Shown here: positions 24,834 through 33,492 of the stretch, piece after piece
Layout of the letters: each line of letters opens with the position of its first letter
How positions within the stretch are numbered: the stretch's first letter is position 1
NCBI RefSeq assembly: GCF_009498525.1
Contig: NZ_QSNT01000007.1
Span: 1-64,000, forward strand
Source of the DNA: Rhizobium sp. ICMP 5592
GTDB lineage: Bacteria > Pseudomonadota > Alphaproteobacteria > Rhizobiales > Rhizobiaceae
Direction: 5' to 3'
DNA length: 64,000 nucleotides
Position numbers and translations under genes: made by a program
The notes under the pieces: model-generated
What the model saw: the letters and a program-made list of their open reading frames with translations, nothing else
Told to the model about the DNA's origin: nothing
Databases searched by the model: none

Positions 24834-26027
24834 ATGACATCGGATATTCAGGCACAGAAGCCGGGCGGGCCGCTGATCGTCCATGTCGTGCGCCAGTTCC
24901 TGCCCAACAAAGGCGGGCTGGAAGATGTGGTTGCCAATCTCTGCCGGCAGCTGATCGGCCGCGGCTACCGCGTCCGTGTCGTCACCTGCAACAGCCTGTT
25001 TTCCGATCCGGCCCGCGAGCTGGTACCGAGCGAAACCATCGACGGCATCGAGATCGTCCGCATCCCCTGGTCCGGCTCCAGCCGATACCCGCTGGCGCCA
25101 CGGGTGTTCAAGCATATAGCCGATGCCGACCTTATCCATGTCCATGCCGTCGATTTCTTCTTCGACGCGCTCGCCTGGGGCAAGCTGTTGCACGGCCGCC
25201 CGATGGTCGCCACCACCCATGGCGGCTTTTTCCACACGCCGAAATTCGCGGCCATCAAGAAGCTCTGGTTCAACACCGCAACCCGGCTCTCGGCGCTTGC
25301 CTATGCCGAACTGATCTGTTGCAGCCAGTCGGACGAACGGCTGTTTTCGCGCATTGCGGGACGCCGTACCCGCCTGATCGAGAACGGCGCCGATGTCGCC
25401 AAGTTCGCCAATTGCGCGGCACTTGAAGCCCGCCGCCGCATCGTCACCATCGGCCGCTTCTCGGTCAATAAGCGGCTCGACCGCATGCTCGACGTCATGA
25501 GGGTGTTGGCCGACCGCGATCCGGACTGGCATCTCGACATCATCGGCGCCGCCTCCGACCTCGACCAGCCGATGCTGGAAAAGGAAATTGCCGACCGCGA
25601 TCTCGGCCGCCATGTGTCGCTGCATGTGTCGATCGACAACAGCGCCATGCGTAACATCATCGCCCGCGCCTCGCTCTTCGCCTCCGCTTCGGAATATGAA
25701 GGCTTCGGCCTTGTGGCGATCGAGGCTATGAGCGCCGGCCTGCTGCCGGTGCTGCACACGAACGACGCCTATGTCGCGCTGGCCGAAACCCACCCGGCGC
25801 TGATGCTCTCCGACTTCTCGGATCCGCAGGCGGCTGCCGATACTCTAGTCGCCGCTTTCGCGCTCCTGGAGGCGGATGGACTCGATTTGCGCGAGGAACT
25901 GATCCGCGATGCCCGCGCCTATGCATGGGACGAAGTCGCGCAACGCTATATGGATGCCTATGCCGAGGCGATGACCCCAAGAGGCAAACGGCATCAGCCG
26001 TTGCCCCAACGCGGCCAGGTGGCGTAA
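24834..26027 (+). CDS. GT4-family glycosyltransferase
   Basis: A 397-residue retaining glycosyltransferase with the GT-B fold: N-terminal Rossmann domain (VRQFLPNKGGLEDVVANLC) and the donor-binding domain with IVTIGRFSVNKRLDRML and EYEGFGLVAIEAMSAG (the E-x7-E motif). It likely adds a sugar to a lipid-linked polysaccharide intermediate at the inner membrane. The ATG at 24834 is preceded by GAGGGCGGA; an upstream TTG is less likely. The next gene on the other strand is a GT2 enzyme that overlaps its 3' end by about 34 bases, and a flippase and a hydrolase follow. Confidence 0.88.
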   Translation: MTSDIQAQKPGGPLIVHVVRQFLPNKGGLEDVVANLCRQLIGRGYRVRVVTCNSLFSDPARELVPSETIDGIEIVRIPWSGSSRYPLAPRVFKHIADADLIHVHAVDFFFDALAWGKLLHGRPMVATTHGGFFHTPKFAAIKKLWFNTATRLSALAYAELICCSQSDERLFSRIAGRRTRLIENGADVAKFANCAALEARRRIVTIGRFSVNKRLDRMLDVMRVLADRDPDWHLDIIGAASDLDQPMLEKEIADRDLGRHVSLHVSIDNSAMRNIIARASLFASASEYEGFGLVAIEAMSAGLLPVLHTNDAYVALAETHPALMLSDFSDPQAAADTLVAAFALLEADGLDLREELIRDARAYAWDEVAQRYMDAYAEAMTPRGKRHQPLPQRGQVA

Positions 26028-26848
26028 CCTTCGAGAATACCCATGAGCCAGGCGCGCTTGTAACGCGCCGCATCCGCGTTGAACCGGACGACCGCCGCCA
26101 GCCAGCCGCCGACGGGCCGCAGGAGGCGATAACCAACATAGGCGAGCGGAAAACGCTGCTTGCGCATCAGCGCCCCGAAACCGCGCCCATATTTGCGCGC
26201 CCGCTCGACCTGGCGCGGACCATATTCGTCGGTGACCTGATCGTGGTGGACGATCAATTCCGGAAAGAACATCAGCCGCTTGCCAACCGCCAGTGCCCGT
26301 AGCAGAAAATCCGCCTCCTCGCCGCTCTGGAACGGCGTGTCCGAGCCGACACCGAGGTTTTCGTCGAAGCCGCCGATCTCGGCGAGCGCCGCGCGGCGAA
26401 CGAAAATGCCGTTGGAATTGCCGCACTTCAGATAGTTCCAGCGTGTCACCGCAAGCGCAACCTCGCCCGTCGGGCTGACGGAGGCCAGGCCGCTAGCATC
26501 AAGCGTGCGGCCGGTGACGATGGCGAGCTCCGGATGCGTGGCGAACAGCCGCTCAGCCGTCTCGAGCGTATCGGGCTCGTACCAGCAATCATCGTCGGGA
26601 AAGCAGACATAATCGCCGCTCGCTGCCGCCATGCCATTGTTGCGCGCTCGCGAAAGCCCTTTGGCTGAGCGGATATGCCGGATGGTGAAGAGGGGCAAAA
26701 ACCGCCCCACCAGCGCCGATAGCCTGTCATCTGGATTCTGGTCGACGACCACGACCTCGAAATCCCGATATCGCTGACTGCTCAGCGACAGGAACAACCG
26801 TTCCAACTGGTCGAAGCGATCGATCGTACAGACGATGAGGCTGAACAA
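25994..26848 (-). CDS. GT2-family glycosyltransferase
   Basis: About 284 residues, GT-A fold inverting glycosyltransferase: N-terminal LIVCTIDRFDQLERLFLSL, the VVVDQNPDD nucleotide-binding strand, the DDDCW catalytic DxD and the GEEADFLLRA acid motif, with a C-terminal membrane-associated segment. The TTG at 26848 is chosen as start because AGAGGA lies six bases upstream; a TTG at 26875 has no such site. It overlaps the GT4 gene tail-to-tail. Probable role: a step in the same surface-polysaccharide pathway. Confidence 0.85.
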   Translation of the reverse strand: MFSLIVCTIDRFDQLERLFLSLSSQRYRDFEVVVVDQNPDDRLSALVGRFLPLFTIRHIRSAKGLSRARNNGMAAASGDYVCFPDDDCWYEPDTLETAERLFATHPELAIVTGRTLDASGLASVSPTGEVALAVTRWNYLKCGNSNGIFVRRAALAEIGGFDENLGVGSDTPFQSGEEADFLLRALAVGKRLMFFPELIVHHDQVTDEYGPRQVERARKYGRGFGALMRKQRFPLAYVGYRLLRPVGGWLAAVVRFNADAARYKRAWLMGILEGYATWPRWGNG

Positions 26849-26881
26849 CGAAGTTCCTCTACGCAAGCGGCGCAACAGCCA

Positions 26882-26895
26882 ATATCAGGGGATAT
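26882..26895. promoter_or_regulatory. Dyad in the AT-rich spacer between GT2 and flippase genes
   Basis: ATATC-AGGG-GATAT is a perfect small dyad in the divergent, clearly AT-rich spacer before the flippase. The spacer must hold promoters in both directions. Nothing else is recognised in it. Confidence 0.3.
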
Positions 26896-27036
26896 GAATA
26901 TTAGCTGAAGTAAAAACAAAATTTACATTAGGAATAGACGGTAAATATTAAGGCATATGAAATAGAGCAGACGCTATTTCCATGAAGAGCCGGATATTCT
27001 CGGCCACTTTCTGCGACTATGGGAACGGTAATCTTC

Positions 27037-28551
27037 ATGACGAAGAGCATCATGGCGAATTCGGCGTTGAACGCGGCAGCGGGGCTGACCCTGCTCGCAA
27101 CCGGCTTTGCCTGTTCGATCATTGCCGCCCGCCTGCTCGGCCCCGAGGCCAACGGCATCATCGCCTTTTCGCTGTGGCTGACGACGACGGGCGCGCTCAT
27201 AGCCGAACTCGGCGCCGGCGTTACGCTGTTGCGTGTCCTGCCGCAATTGAAGGGACGGGGTTACTCGACAGAGGAACGACTGGGCTTTGCCGCCTATCTC
27301 CTCCAGCCGACGATCCTCGCAACCGTAATTCTGCTCGTCGGTTACACCGCTTATTACTGGGATACGGAGCGGCTGCACTGGGCTGGCGACGCATCCGCTG
27401 TCATCGCCATCACCGGCGCTTTTTTCGTCCTGCAATCGCTCGGCGCCTATAGCAAGAACTACCTGATCGGCGAGCAGCAACTCGGCACGTTCCTGCGCAT
27501 CACCATGACAAGCTCGGCGCTGCAGCTTGTCACCGTGCTCCTCGGCGCCATCTTCCTCGGCGTCAGCGGCGCGCTCGCCGGCTATGCCATTGGCCAGCTG
27601 CCGATGTTCTTCGCGACCCTGAAGATCGCCATCGCGCGCCGCAACAGTTGCGGCGTCGGCCTCGGCGCGCTCGTCAGCTCCTCGCTTATTCTCTCGATCG
27701 AACTCATCAACAGCTCGATCTTCCTCAACCGTATCGAGCTGCTTTTCCTGCAGCATTTTTGGGGCATCGAAGCAGTCGGTTTCTATGCCGTCGGCCTGTC
27801 GCTCGCCAATCTCGCGCTGCAGCTTCCGGTGCAGCTGAGCGGCAGCCTGCTGCCCTATTATTCCGAACAGATGCACGCGCAGCCGTCCGGCAAGCTGCCG
27901 ATCCGTGTCTTCGAAGGCGTGGCGCGCAGCATTGCCTATATCACCCTGCCGATGAGCTTCGGTCTCGCGGCGATCGCGCCTGAGCTGGTGGTGACCATCT
28001 TCGGCAAGCCTTTCGGCCCGAGCGGCGGCATGGTAGCGCTGCTGTCGCTGACGGCAGCGCCCTACGTCTTCATGCAGATCTGCACGCAATATCTTTATTC
28101 CATCGACCGCACGCGCGAACGCACGATCATCGGCGTCATCGCCAGCGTCATCATGGTCGTCGGCTGCCTGATCGCGGTGCCCCTCTATGGCGGCGAAGGG
28201 GCCGCCCTGGTCCGGCTTCTGGCCTTCATCGCCATGTGCCTGCTGATGGTGCGTCTGATGGAATTCGAAGGCTCGATGCGCGGCATGTTCGTCAGCCTCG
28301 CCAAGGTCACGGCCGCCGCCATGCTCTGCGCCGCCGCCGCCTATGGTTTCCTTCATGTCCTGCCAGGTATTCCGGGCCTTGCCGGCGCCATCATCGCCGG
28401 CGCGCTGGTCTATGGGTTGGCATTGCGACTTCTGGGCGCCGTACCGCCGGAAGATATCGCCGTTATGCAGCAGATTGCCGCGCGCCTGCCGCGGCGCGCC
28501 CATCCGATTGCCGTTCACGCACTGGCGCTATTGGCGCCGCGCCGAATGTAA
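27037..28551 (+). CDS. Wzx/MATE-like lipid-linked oligosaccharide flippase
   Basis: About 504 residues and 12-14 predicted helices of the MOP superfamily (polysaccharide biosynthesis protein group). N-terminal pattern AAGLTLLATGFACSIIAARLLGPEANGIIAF is typical. It would move undecaprenyl-linked sugar units across the inner membrane. Start codons at 27019, 27037 and 27052 are all possible; none has an ideal ribosome site, and 27037 is a compromise. The double hydrolase gene follows after ten bases, so the two are probably one transcript. Confidence 0.82.
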   Translation: MTKSIMANSALNAAAGLTLLATGFACSIIAARLLGPEANGIIAFSLWLTTTGALIAELGAGVTLLRVLPQLKGRGYSTEERLGFAAYLLQPTILATVILLVGYTAYYWDTERLHWAGDASAVIAITGAFFVLQSLGAYSKNYLIGEQQLGTFLRITMTSSALQLVTVLLGAIFLGVSGALAGYAIGQLPMFFATLKIAIARRNSCGVGLGALVSSSLILSIELINSSIFLNRIELLFLQHFWGIEAVGFYAVGLSLANLALQLPVQLSGSLLPYYSEQMHAQPSGKLPIRVFEGVARSIAYITLPMSFGLAAIAPELVVTIFGKPFGPSGGMVALLSLTAAPYVFMQICTQYLYSIDRTRERTIIGVIASVIMVVGCLIAVPLYGGEGAALVRLLAFIAMCLLMVRLMEFEGSMRGMFVSLAKVTAAAMLCAAAAYGFLHVLPGIPGLAGAIIAGALVYGLALRLLGAVPPEDIAVMQQIAARLPRRAHPIAVHALALLAPRRM

Positions 28552-28561
28552 GGAGATTATC

Positions 28562-30352
28562 ATGGCTGGTTGGGGAGCCGCCGAATACGTGGACACAGTC
28601 AAAGAGATCACGCCCGCCGCCGTGCCGGTGACCTTCGCCGGCACCGTCGGCCTGTTCATGGCCGCCGCCGCGCCGCCGAGCCGGACGGCCGTCCTGTTCC
28701 TCAGCCCCTGGGGCTTCGAGGAAATGTGCGCCCGCAAGTTCTGGCGCATTCTCGCCGAGGACTTTGCCAAGGCCGGCATCGCCAGCCTGCGCTTCGACTA
28801 TGCCGGCACGGGTGACGCGCTCGACGTTGCCGATCAGGAGCAAGGATTGCCGCTCTGGGAGGACACAGCGCTGGCCGCCGCCAGCATGCTTCGATCACTC
28901 TCCGGCTGCGAGCGGCTTATCCTGATGAGCCAGGGGCTTGGAAGCGTCGTCGCCCTCGATATTGCCGAGCGGCTTACCGCCGTCGACGGCATCGCCCTGC
29001 TCGCGCCGACGATTTCCGGCCGCGCCTATTTGCGTGAATTGACCATCTGGTCGAAGATGATCGACGAAAGCATGGGGCTCGACGAGACGCAGCGCCAGAC
29101 CGAGGGCGTCACCGTCGCCAGCCTACGCATGCCGGACGCCATTGCTGCCACGGTGAAGACCCTCAATCTGATGACGCGCGACCATGTCAGCGCTCCTGAC
29201 TGCCTTGTCCTGACCCGACCCGGCCGGCCCGGGGATACCGACTTCGCCACCCATCTCGGGACTCTCGGAACACGCGTCGAACAAGCCGCCTATGACGGCT
29301 ATGACGAGCTGGTGTCGAATCCGACCATCGCCGCCATGCCACTCGACGCCGGCCGAAAGATTCTGGACTGGGTGCAGTCGATCGCAATGAAGCCGGTCGC
29401 GACATCACGCAAGATTCTCCACGCACCGCGCGCCGAAGCGCTTGAAGGCGACGGTTTCCGCGAGACGCCGCTCCGCTTCGGCGAGGGGGATCGCCTCTTC
29501 GGCATTCTCTGCGAACCCATGGGCGAGCGGACGGGCGCAACCGCAATGCTCCTGACCACGGCCTATGACCGGCACGCCGGCTGGGGCCGGACATCGGTTG
29601 CCATGGCGCGGGCACTCGCCTGCGAGGGCATCGCCTCGCTGCGCTTCGACACCGCCAATGTCGCCGACAGCCCGCCGTTGCCCGATGCTCCGGAACAGGT
29701 GCTGTACTCCCGCGAGCAGCATCTGGATGTCCGTGCCGCGCTCGACCTGTTGGAAGCCAGAAGGCTGCTGCCGACCTTTGCTGTCGGCCGTTGCAGCGGC
29801 GGCTATCTCGCCTTTCAGACCGCAATCAGCGATGAGAGATGCCACGGCCTGATCACCGTCAACCCCTACGCCTTCTTCTGGGATGAAACCCAATCGGTCG
29901 ACGAAGCCCTGCGCTTCGTGCCGCGCTCGCTCGAAACCTATGGCCAGAAATTCCTGCAACTGGAAACGCTGAAGCGGCTCTATGGCGGCCAGATCGACGC
30001 CAAAAGTGCCGCGCGCAACATCGTCACGGCGCTGGCACGGCGCGCCGTCCGACTCGGCCGCCCCCTGCTCGGCGTCCTTCCCTTCTTCGCCGGCGAGCAC
30101 GAAATCGTTATGGGCGGCTTCCGTACGCTCGCCAGGCGCCGGGTCGACATATCGCTAATCTACAGCGCCCACGATATCGGCCTCGATCATTTCCACGAGC
30201 ACTTCGGCGAGGACGCCTCGGCACTCCGAAACTTCCCCGACATCCGCCTCACCATCATCCCCGGCGCCGACCACAATCTGACACCGCCCTATGCGCGCAA
30301 GGTGTATCTGCGGGAGGTGCGGGAGATGGGATTGAGGCTGGGGAAGCGATGA
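28562..30352 (+). CDS. Tandem two-domain alpha/beta hydrolase of a polysaccharide locus
   Basis: A 596-residue protein made of two alpha/beta hydrolase domains (about 20-285 and 300-590). In domain 1 the elbow reads LMSQG with Ser123 but lacks the first Gly; in domain 2 it reads GRCSGG with Cys411 at the nucleophile position. Acid and histidine candidates in domain 2 are in AHDIGLDH and GADHNLTPP. No signal peptide. It follows the flippase by ten bases after an AAGGAG site. Similar hydrolases accompany exopolysaccharide and exosortase-type loci, where they may remove or transfer acyl groups. One of the domains may be catalytically dead. Confidence 0.8.
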   Translation: MAGWGAAEYVDTVKEITPAAVPVTFAGTVGLFMAAAAPPSRTAVLFLSPWGFEEMCARKFWRILAEDFAKAGIASLRFDYAGTGDALDVADQEQGLPLWEDTALAAASMLRSLSGCERLILMSQGLGSVVALDIAERLTAVDGIALLAPTISGRAYLRELTIWSKMIDESMGLDETQRQTEGVTVASLRMPDAIAATVKTLNLMTRDHVSAPDCLVLTRPGRPGDTDFATHLGTLGTRVEQAAYDGYDELVSNPTIAAMPLDAGRKILDWVQSIAMKPVATSRKILHAPRAEALEGDGFRETPLRFGEGDRLFGILCEPMGERTGATAMLLTTAYDRHAGWGRTSVAMARALACEGIASLRFDTANVADSPPLPDAPEQVLYSREQHLDVRAALDLLEARRLLPTFAVGRCSGGYLAFQTAISDERCHGLITVNPYAFFWDETQSVDEALRFVPRSLETYGQKFLQLETLKRLYGGQIDAKSAARNIVTALARRAVRLGRPLLGVLPFFAGEHEIVMGGFRTLARRRVDISLIYSAHDIGLDHFHEHFGEDASALRNFPDIRLTIIPGADHNLTPPYARKVYLREVREMGLRLGKR

Positions 30353-30403
30353 AATAGGGCACATGCATTCCCCCGAAACACTCGCAACATCCGATACTTG
30401 CTG

Positions 30404-30409
30404 TATACT
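30404..30409 (+). promoter_or_regulatory. Possible -10 element (TATACT) giving a leaderless mRNA
   Basis: TATACT ends six bases before the ATG of the response regulator gene, and no Shine-Dalgarno site is present, so transcription could begin at or near the A of the ATG. The matching -35 region is poor. Confidence 0.3.
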
Positions 30410-30415
30410 CGCCGC

Positions 30416-31084
30416 ATGAGGCTCCTGATCGTCGAAGACAACCGCGAACTGGCGTCCTGGCTCGGCAAGGCGCTGCGTCAGGCGCAATATGCCGTCGACA
30501 TCGCCTATGACGGCGAAGACGCCGAGCACATGCTGAAAGTGGCGGGCTACGCAGTCGTCATTCTCGATCTGTCCCTGCCGAAAATCGACGGACTGACACT
30601 CTTGAAACGGCTGCGCCAGGCCGGCAACAAGGTGCCGGTCATCATCCTCACCGCCAATGCCAGCCTGGACGGCCGCATCACCGGGCTCGACAGCGGCGCC
30701 GACGATTATCTCGCCAAACCCTTCGAGATCGCCGAGCTGGAAGCCCGCATCCGCGCCGCCGTCCGCCGCGGCCATGATCGCGCCGCACCCGAAATCGCCG
30801 TCGGCGACCTGGTGTTCGACGGCGGCACGCGGCAATTCTCTCTTGCCGGTGAGACGCTGGCGCTGACGCCGCGCGAACATGCCGTGCTCGAACATCTGGT
30901 CATGAAGGTCGGCACGACGGTGACCAAGACCGCGCTGTCGGAAAGCGTCTTCGGCTTCGACGATCTCGCCGATACCAGCGCCATCGAAATCTACGTGCAC
31001 CGCGTTCGCAAGAAGCTCGAAGGCAGCACCGTGCAGATCGCCACGCTGCGCGGGCTCGGTTATCTCCTTCGCCATGCGCAATGA
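30416..31084 (+). CDS. OmpR-family response regulator (TctD-like)
   Basis: A 222-residue regulator: receiver domain with Asp51 (VILDLSLP), Lys in LAKPFE and a C-terminal winged helix (VGDLVFDGGTRQFSL ... IEIYVHRVRKKLEG ... TLRGLGYLLRH). It pairs with the sensor kinase whose start overlaps it by 11 bases. Kinase domain type 2CSK_N points to the TctDE group, which regulates tricarboxylate-type uptake in other bacteria. No TctABC transporter is near, so the target is unknown; the polysaccharide genes upstream and the ABC importer downstream are neighbours only. Confidence 0.9.
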   Translation: MRLLIVEDNRELASWLGKALRQAQYAVDIAYDGEDAEHMLKVAGYAVVILDLSLPKIDGLTLLKRLRQAGNKVPVIILTANASLDGRITGLDSGADDYLAKPFEIAELEARIRAAVRRGHDRAAPEIAVGDLVFDGGTRQFSLAGETLALTPREHAVLEHLVMKVGTTVTKTALSESVFGFDDLADTSAIEIYVHRVRKKLEGSTVQIATLRGLGYLLRHAQ

Positions 31085-32489
31085 CGAAAGCCTCACGCAG
31101 GAAGGACGTCTCGGCCGCGCCATAGTGGGGCTGACCGCCAGCCTGCGGGCACAATTGTTCGCCTGGGTGGTGCTGACGCTGATCGGGGCGATCTGCGTCA
31201 ATCTTTACCTCAGTTACCGGTCGGCCAACGCCACCGCCGATCTCGTTATCGACCACACCCTGCTCGCCTCGGCCCGCGTCATCGCCGAGGCCGTGCATGT
31301 CGACCCCAGCGGCACCGTCCAGCTCGACATTCCGCCCGCAGCGCTCGAAATGTTCGATACAGGCAACGGCGATCGCGTCTTCTATCAGGTGATTACCGCC
31401 TGGGGGAACCTCATCGCCGGCTATCCCGACCTGCCGCAGCCGAAAAGACAGCAAGTCGGCGAGGACACGGTGTTTCGCGCCGACGACGTGCGGCTGATGC
31501 TGCTAAACCACCCGGTCGTCGGGCTCGGGGAGGACGGCACGATCTCCGTCACCGTCGCCGTCACCCATCACAGTCAGTACGCCATGCGCCGCAAGCTGTG
31601 GCTGTCGGATTTCACCAAGCAGCTCGTGCTGGTGCTGATCGCCGGCCTGGTGACGATCATCGGCCTGCAACGGGGTTTGGCGCCGGTGCTGCGGCTGCGC
31701 GACGCAGTGCGCGAACGCGGCCGCGAGCGATTGGATCCGCTGGAACCCGACATGGTGCAGAGCGAGCTGCGGCCGCTGGTCCACGCCCTCAACGATCATA
31801 TGGAGCGGGTGCAGAACCAGATGGCGGCGCAACGCCGCTTCGTCTCCAACGCCGCCCATCAGCTGCGCACACCGCTCGCCTTGATCTCGACGCAGGCAAG
31901 CGTTGCGGCGCGCGAGAGCGACAATGCCAGGCGCGACGAGGCATTGCAGGCGCTGCGCTCCAGCACCAAGCAGGTGACGCGGCTGGCAAGCCAGCTTCTC
32001 ACACTATCGCGAGCCGAACCGGGCAGCCGCAGGCCGCGCAGCGACACGATCGAACTGGCCGCCACCGCTCGGCGCGTACTGGAAAACCTCGCCGAGGAAG
32101 CGCTGCGGCACAATATCGATCTCGGTCTGGAGGCAGGCAGCGAGCCGATCCATGTCGAGGGCGATGGCATGATGCTGCGCGAAATGCTGGTCAATCTCGT
32201 CGACAATGCGCTGCGCTACACCCCGGAAAACGGCCGGGTCACGGTCGGCATCGCCCGCGATGGCGACGACGCCGTGTTGACGGTGGAAGACAATGGCCCC
32301 GGCATTCCGGAGGCCGAACGCGCCCAGGTCTTCGAGCGCTTCTATCGCATCATCGGTACGGAACCGGAAGGCAGCGGCCTCGGGCTTGCCATCGTCCGCG
32401 AGGTGGTCGACGGCGCCGGTGGCACCGTCACACTTGGCGACGCAACCGAGGGTGGCCTGCTGGTGACGGTAAGACTGCCGGCGGTCTGA
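31074..32489 (+). CDS. Two-component sensor histidine kinase (TctE-like)
   Basis: A 471-residue kinase with a short cytoplasmic N-terminus, TM1 at about 27-48, a periplasmic 2CSK_N-type sensor domain at about 50-175, TM2 at about 182-200, HAMP, H-box His262 (SNAAHQLRTPLAL), N-box NLVDNALRYTP, G1 EDNGPGIP and G2 GSGLGLAIV. The start lies 11 bases inside the regulator gene. The input domain is of the type that binds carboxylates, but the ligand cannot be read from the sequence. Confidence 0.9.
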   Translation: MRNDESLTQEGRLGRAIVGLTASLRAQLFAWVVLTLIGAICVNLYLSYRSANATADLVIDHTLLASARVIAEAVHVDPSGTVQLDIPPAALEMFDTGNGDRVFYQVITAWGNLIAGYPDLPQPKRQQVGEDTVFRADDVRLMLLNHPVVGLGEDGTISVTVAVTHHSQYAMRRKLWLSDFTKQLVLVLIAGLVTIIGLQRGLAPVLRLRDAVRERGRERLDPLEPDMVQSELRPLVHALNDHMERVQNQMAAQRRFVSNAAHQLRTPLALISTQASVAARESDNARRDEALQALRSSTKQVTRLASQLLTLSRAEPGSRRPRSDTIELAATARRVLENLAEEALRHNIDLGLEAGSEPIHVEGDGMMLREMLVNLVDNALRYTPENGRVTVGIARDGDDAVLTVEDNGPGIPEAERAQVFERFYRIIGTEPEGSGLGLAIVREVVDGAGGTVTLGDATEGGLLVTVRLPAV

Positions 32490-32522
32490 TTGGCTGCAAA
32501 CCACCGGCAACCGAAGAGATCG

Positions 32523-33236
32523 CTATCCAGCTGCTTGAAGCTGGACTTCGCCCTTGTTCAGGAAGAACGTCTTGTCGAACAAGCCGAGATCAAGCGGATT
32601 GGGCAAGCGGACATCATCCAGATCGGGATAGGCTTTCACTGAAGCTTCATAGGACCGGTCGATCTGCGAGATGAAGACGATAACCAGCCCTTTCTCACGC
32701 GCAAAGGCTTTCAACGCCCGGACCTGAACCATCAATTCCGGTTTCTGCCGGTTCTGGTCGAGTATCTGCAGATAGTCGACGACCACCAGCGTTCCCCTCG
32801 GCACTGACACCAGCCTCTCCATGATATAGTCGGCGCTGATCGCGTCGGAAGTGTCGAATTCGAACAGATCCCTGAAATGCTCGAACGTCTCGCCGATCGC
32901 CTCAAAGCGATCCTGAATATCCCGTTCGGTATATTCCAGCGTGAAGAAGATGCCGCGATTCCCGGATTTCATGGCTTCGACGGCGAGCCTGAGGCTCATC
33001 AAGGTCTTGCCGTGGCGCGGACGGGCGCCAAGAAGCACCAGGTCGCCGAACTTCAGCCGGGAAAATATCTGGCCGGCGGATGTGGTCTCGTCCGCACGGG
33101 TTGCGAGCAGGCTCCAGCTGCGAAACCCCTCTTCGGCGGCGACCCGGTCAAGGGCCTCGTGTAACGGGACATTCTCCTGGCGTGACAACAGCCGCGCCTT
33201 GCGTTTCAGTCGATACAGTGGGGCGGAAAGCCTCAT
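32523..33236 (-). CDS. Stand-alone DnaB-like (RecA-fold) ATPase
   Basis: A 237-residue protein with a DnaB-type helicase core: Walker A GARPRHGKT at 70-78, Walker B TLVVVDYLQIL at 148-158, and the conserved VFISQIDR motif. The DnaB N-terminal primase-interaction domain is missing; residues 1-48 instead form a basic helical segment (KRKARLLSRQENVPLHEALDRVAAEEGFRSW). It is not beside replication, phage or plasmid genes. It may be a regulatory or repair ATPase rather than a replicative helicase. About 250 bases upstream (33237-33434) hold no gene. Confidence 0.75.
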   Translation of the reverse strand: MRLSAPLYRLKRKARLLSRQENVPLHEALDRVAAEEGFRSWSLLATRADETTSAGQIFSRLKFGDLVLLGARPRHGKTLMSLRLAVEAMKSGNRGIFFTLEYTERDIQDRFEAIGETFEHFRDLFEFDTSDAISADYIMERLVSVPRGTLVVVDYLQILDQNRQKPELMVQVRALKAFAREKGLVIVFISQIDRSYEASVKAYPDLDDVRLPNPLDLGLFDKTFFLNKGEVQLQAAG

Positions 33237-33434
33237 CTCAAAAAACCTCCTATTGCGAGCTGCAATCGCAATCCCTCCTTATGCTTGGCGCTCGAACAGT
33301 CGGTTCGATGGTTGGTCAGCCCCGCATGAAGACTACTTTCCCGATCGGAGGGGGGAGGCATGGGCCTTGCCTGAAACGGAAGATAGGCTGATTCTCTCCC
33401 AAAGAAAATCGCTCTTACCAAGCCTCAAAACACA

Positions 33435-33461
33435 AAAGGCCGGGCGAAACGCCCGGCCTTT
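33435..33461 (-). terminator. Rho-independent terminator of the ABC importer operon
   Basis: A 12-base-pair stem (AAAGGCCGGGCG with its complement) around a three-base loop, with a T-rich tail in the minus-strand direction (TTTTGTGTTTTG). It lies 32 bases downstream of the permease stop. Confidence 0.85.
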
Positions 33462-33492
33462 GCCTTGGGAGGTACCGGTCTATCCGGCTAGC

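Noticed and set aside
26974..28518. A 514-codon open frame on the - strand
   Set aside because: Antisense to the flippase gene, with Arg/Gln/Glu/Gly-rich composition and no recognisable family.
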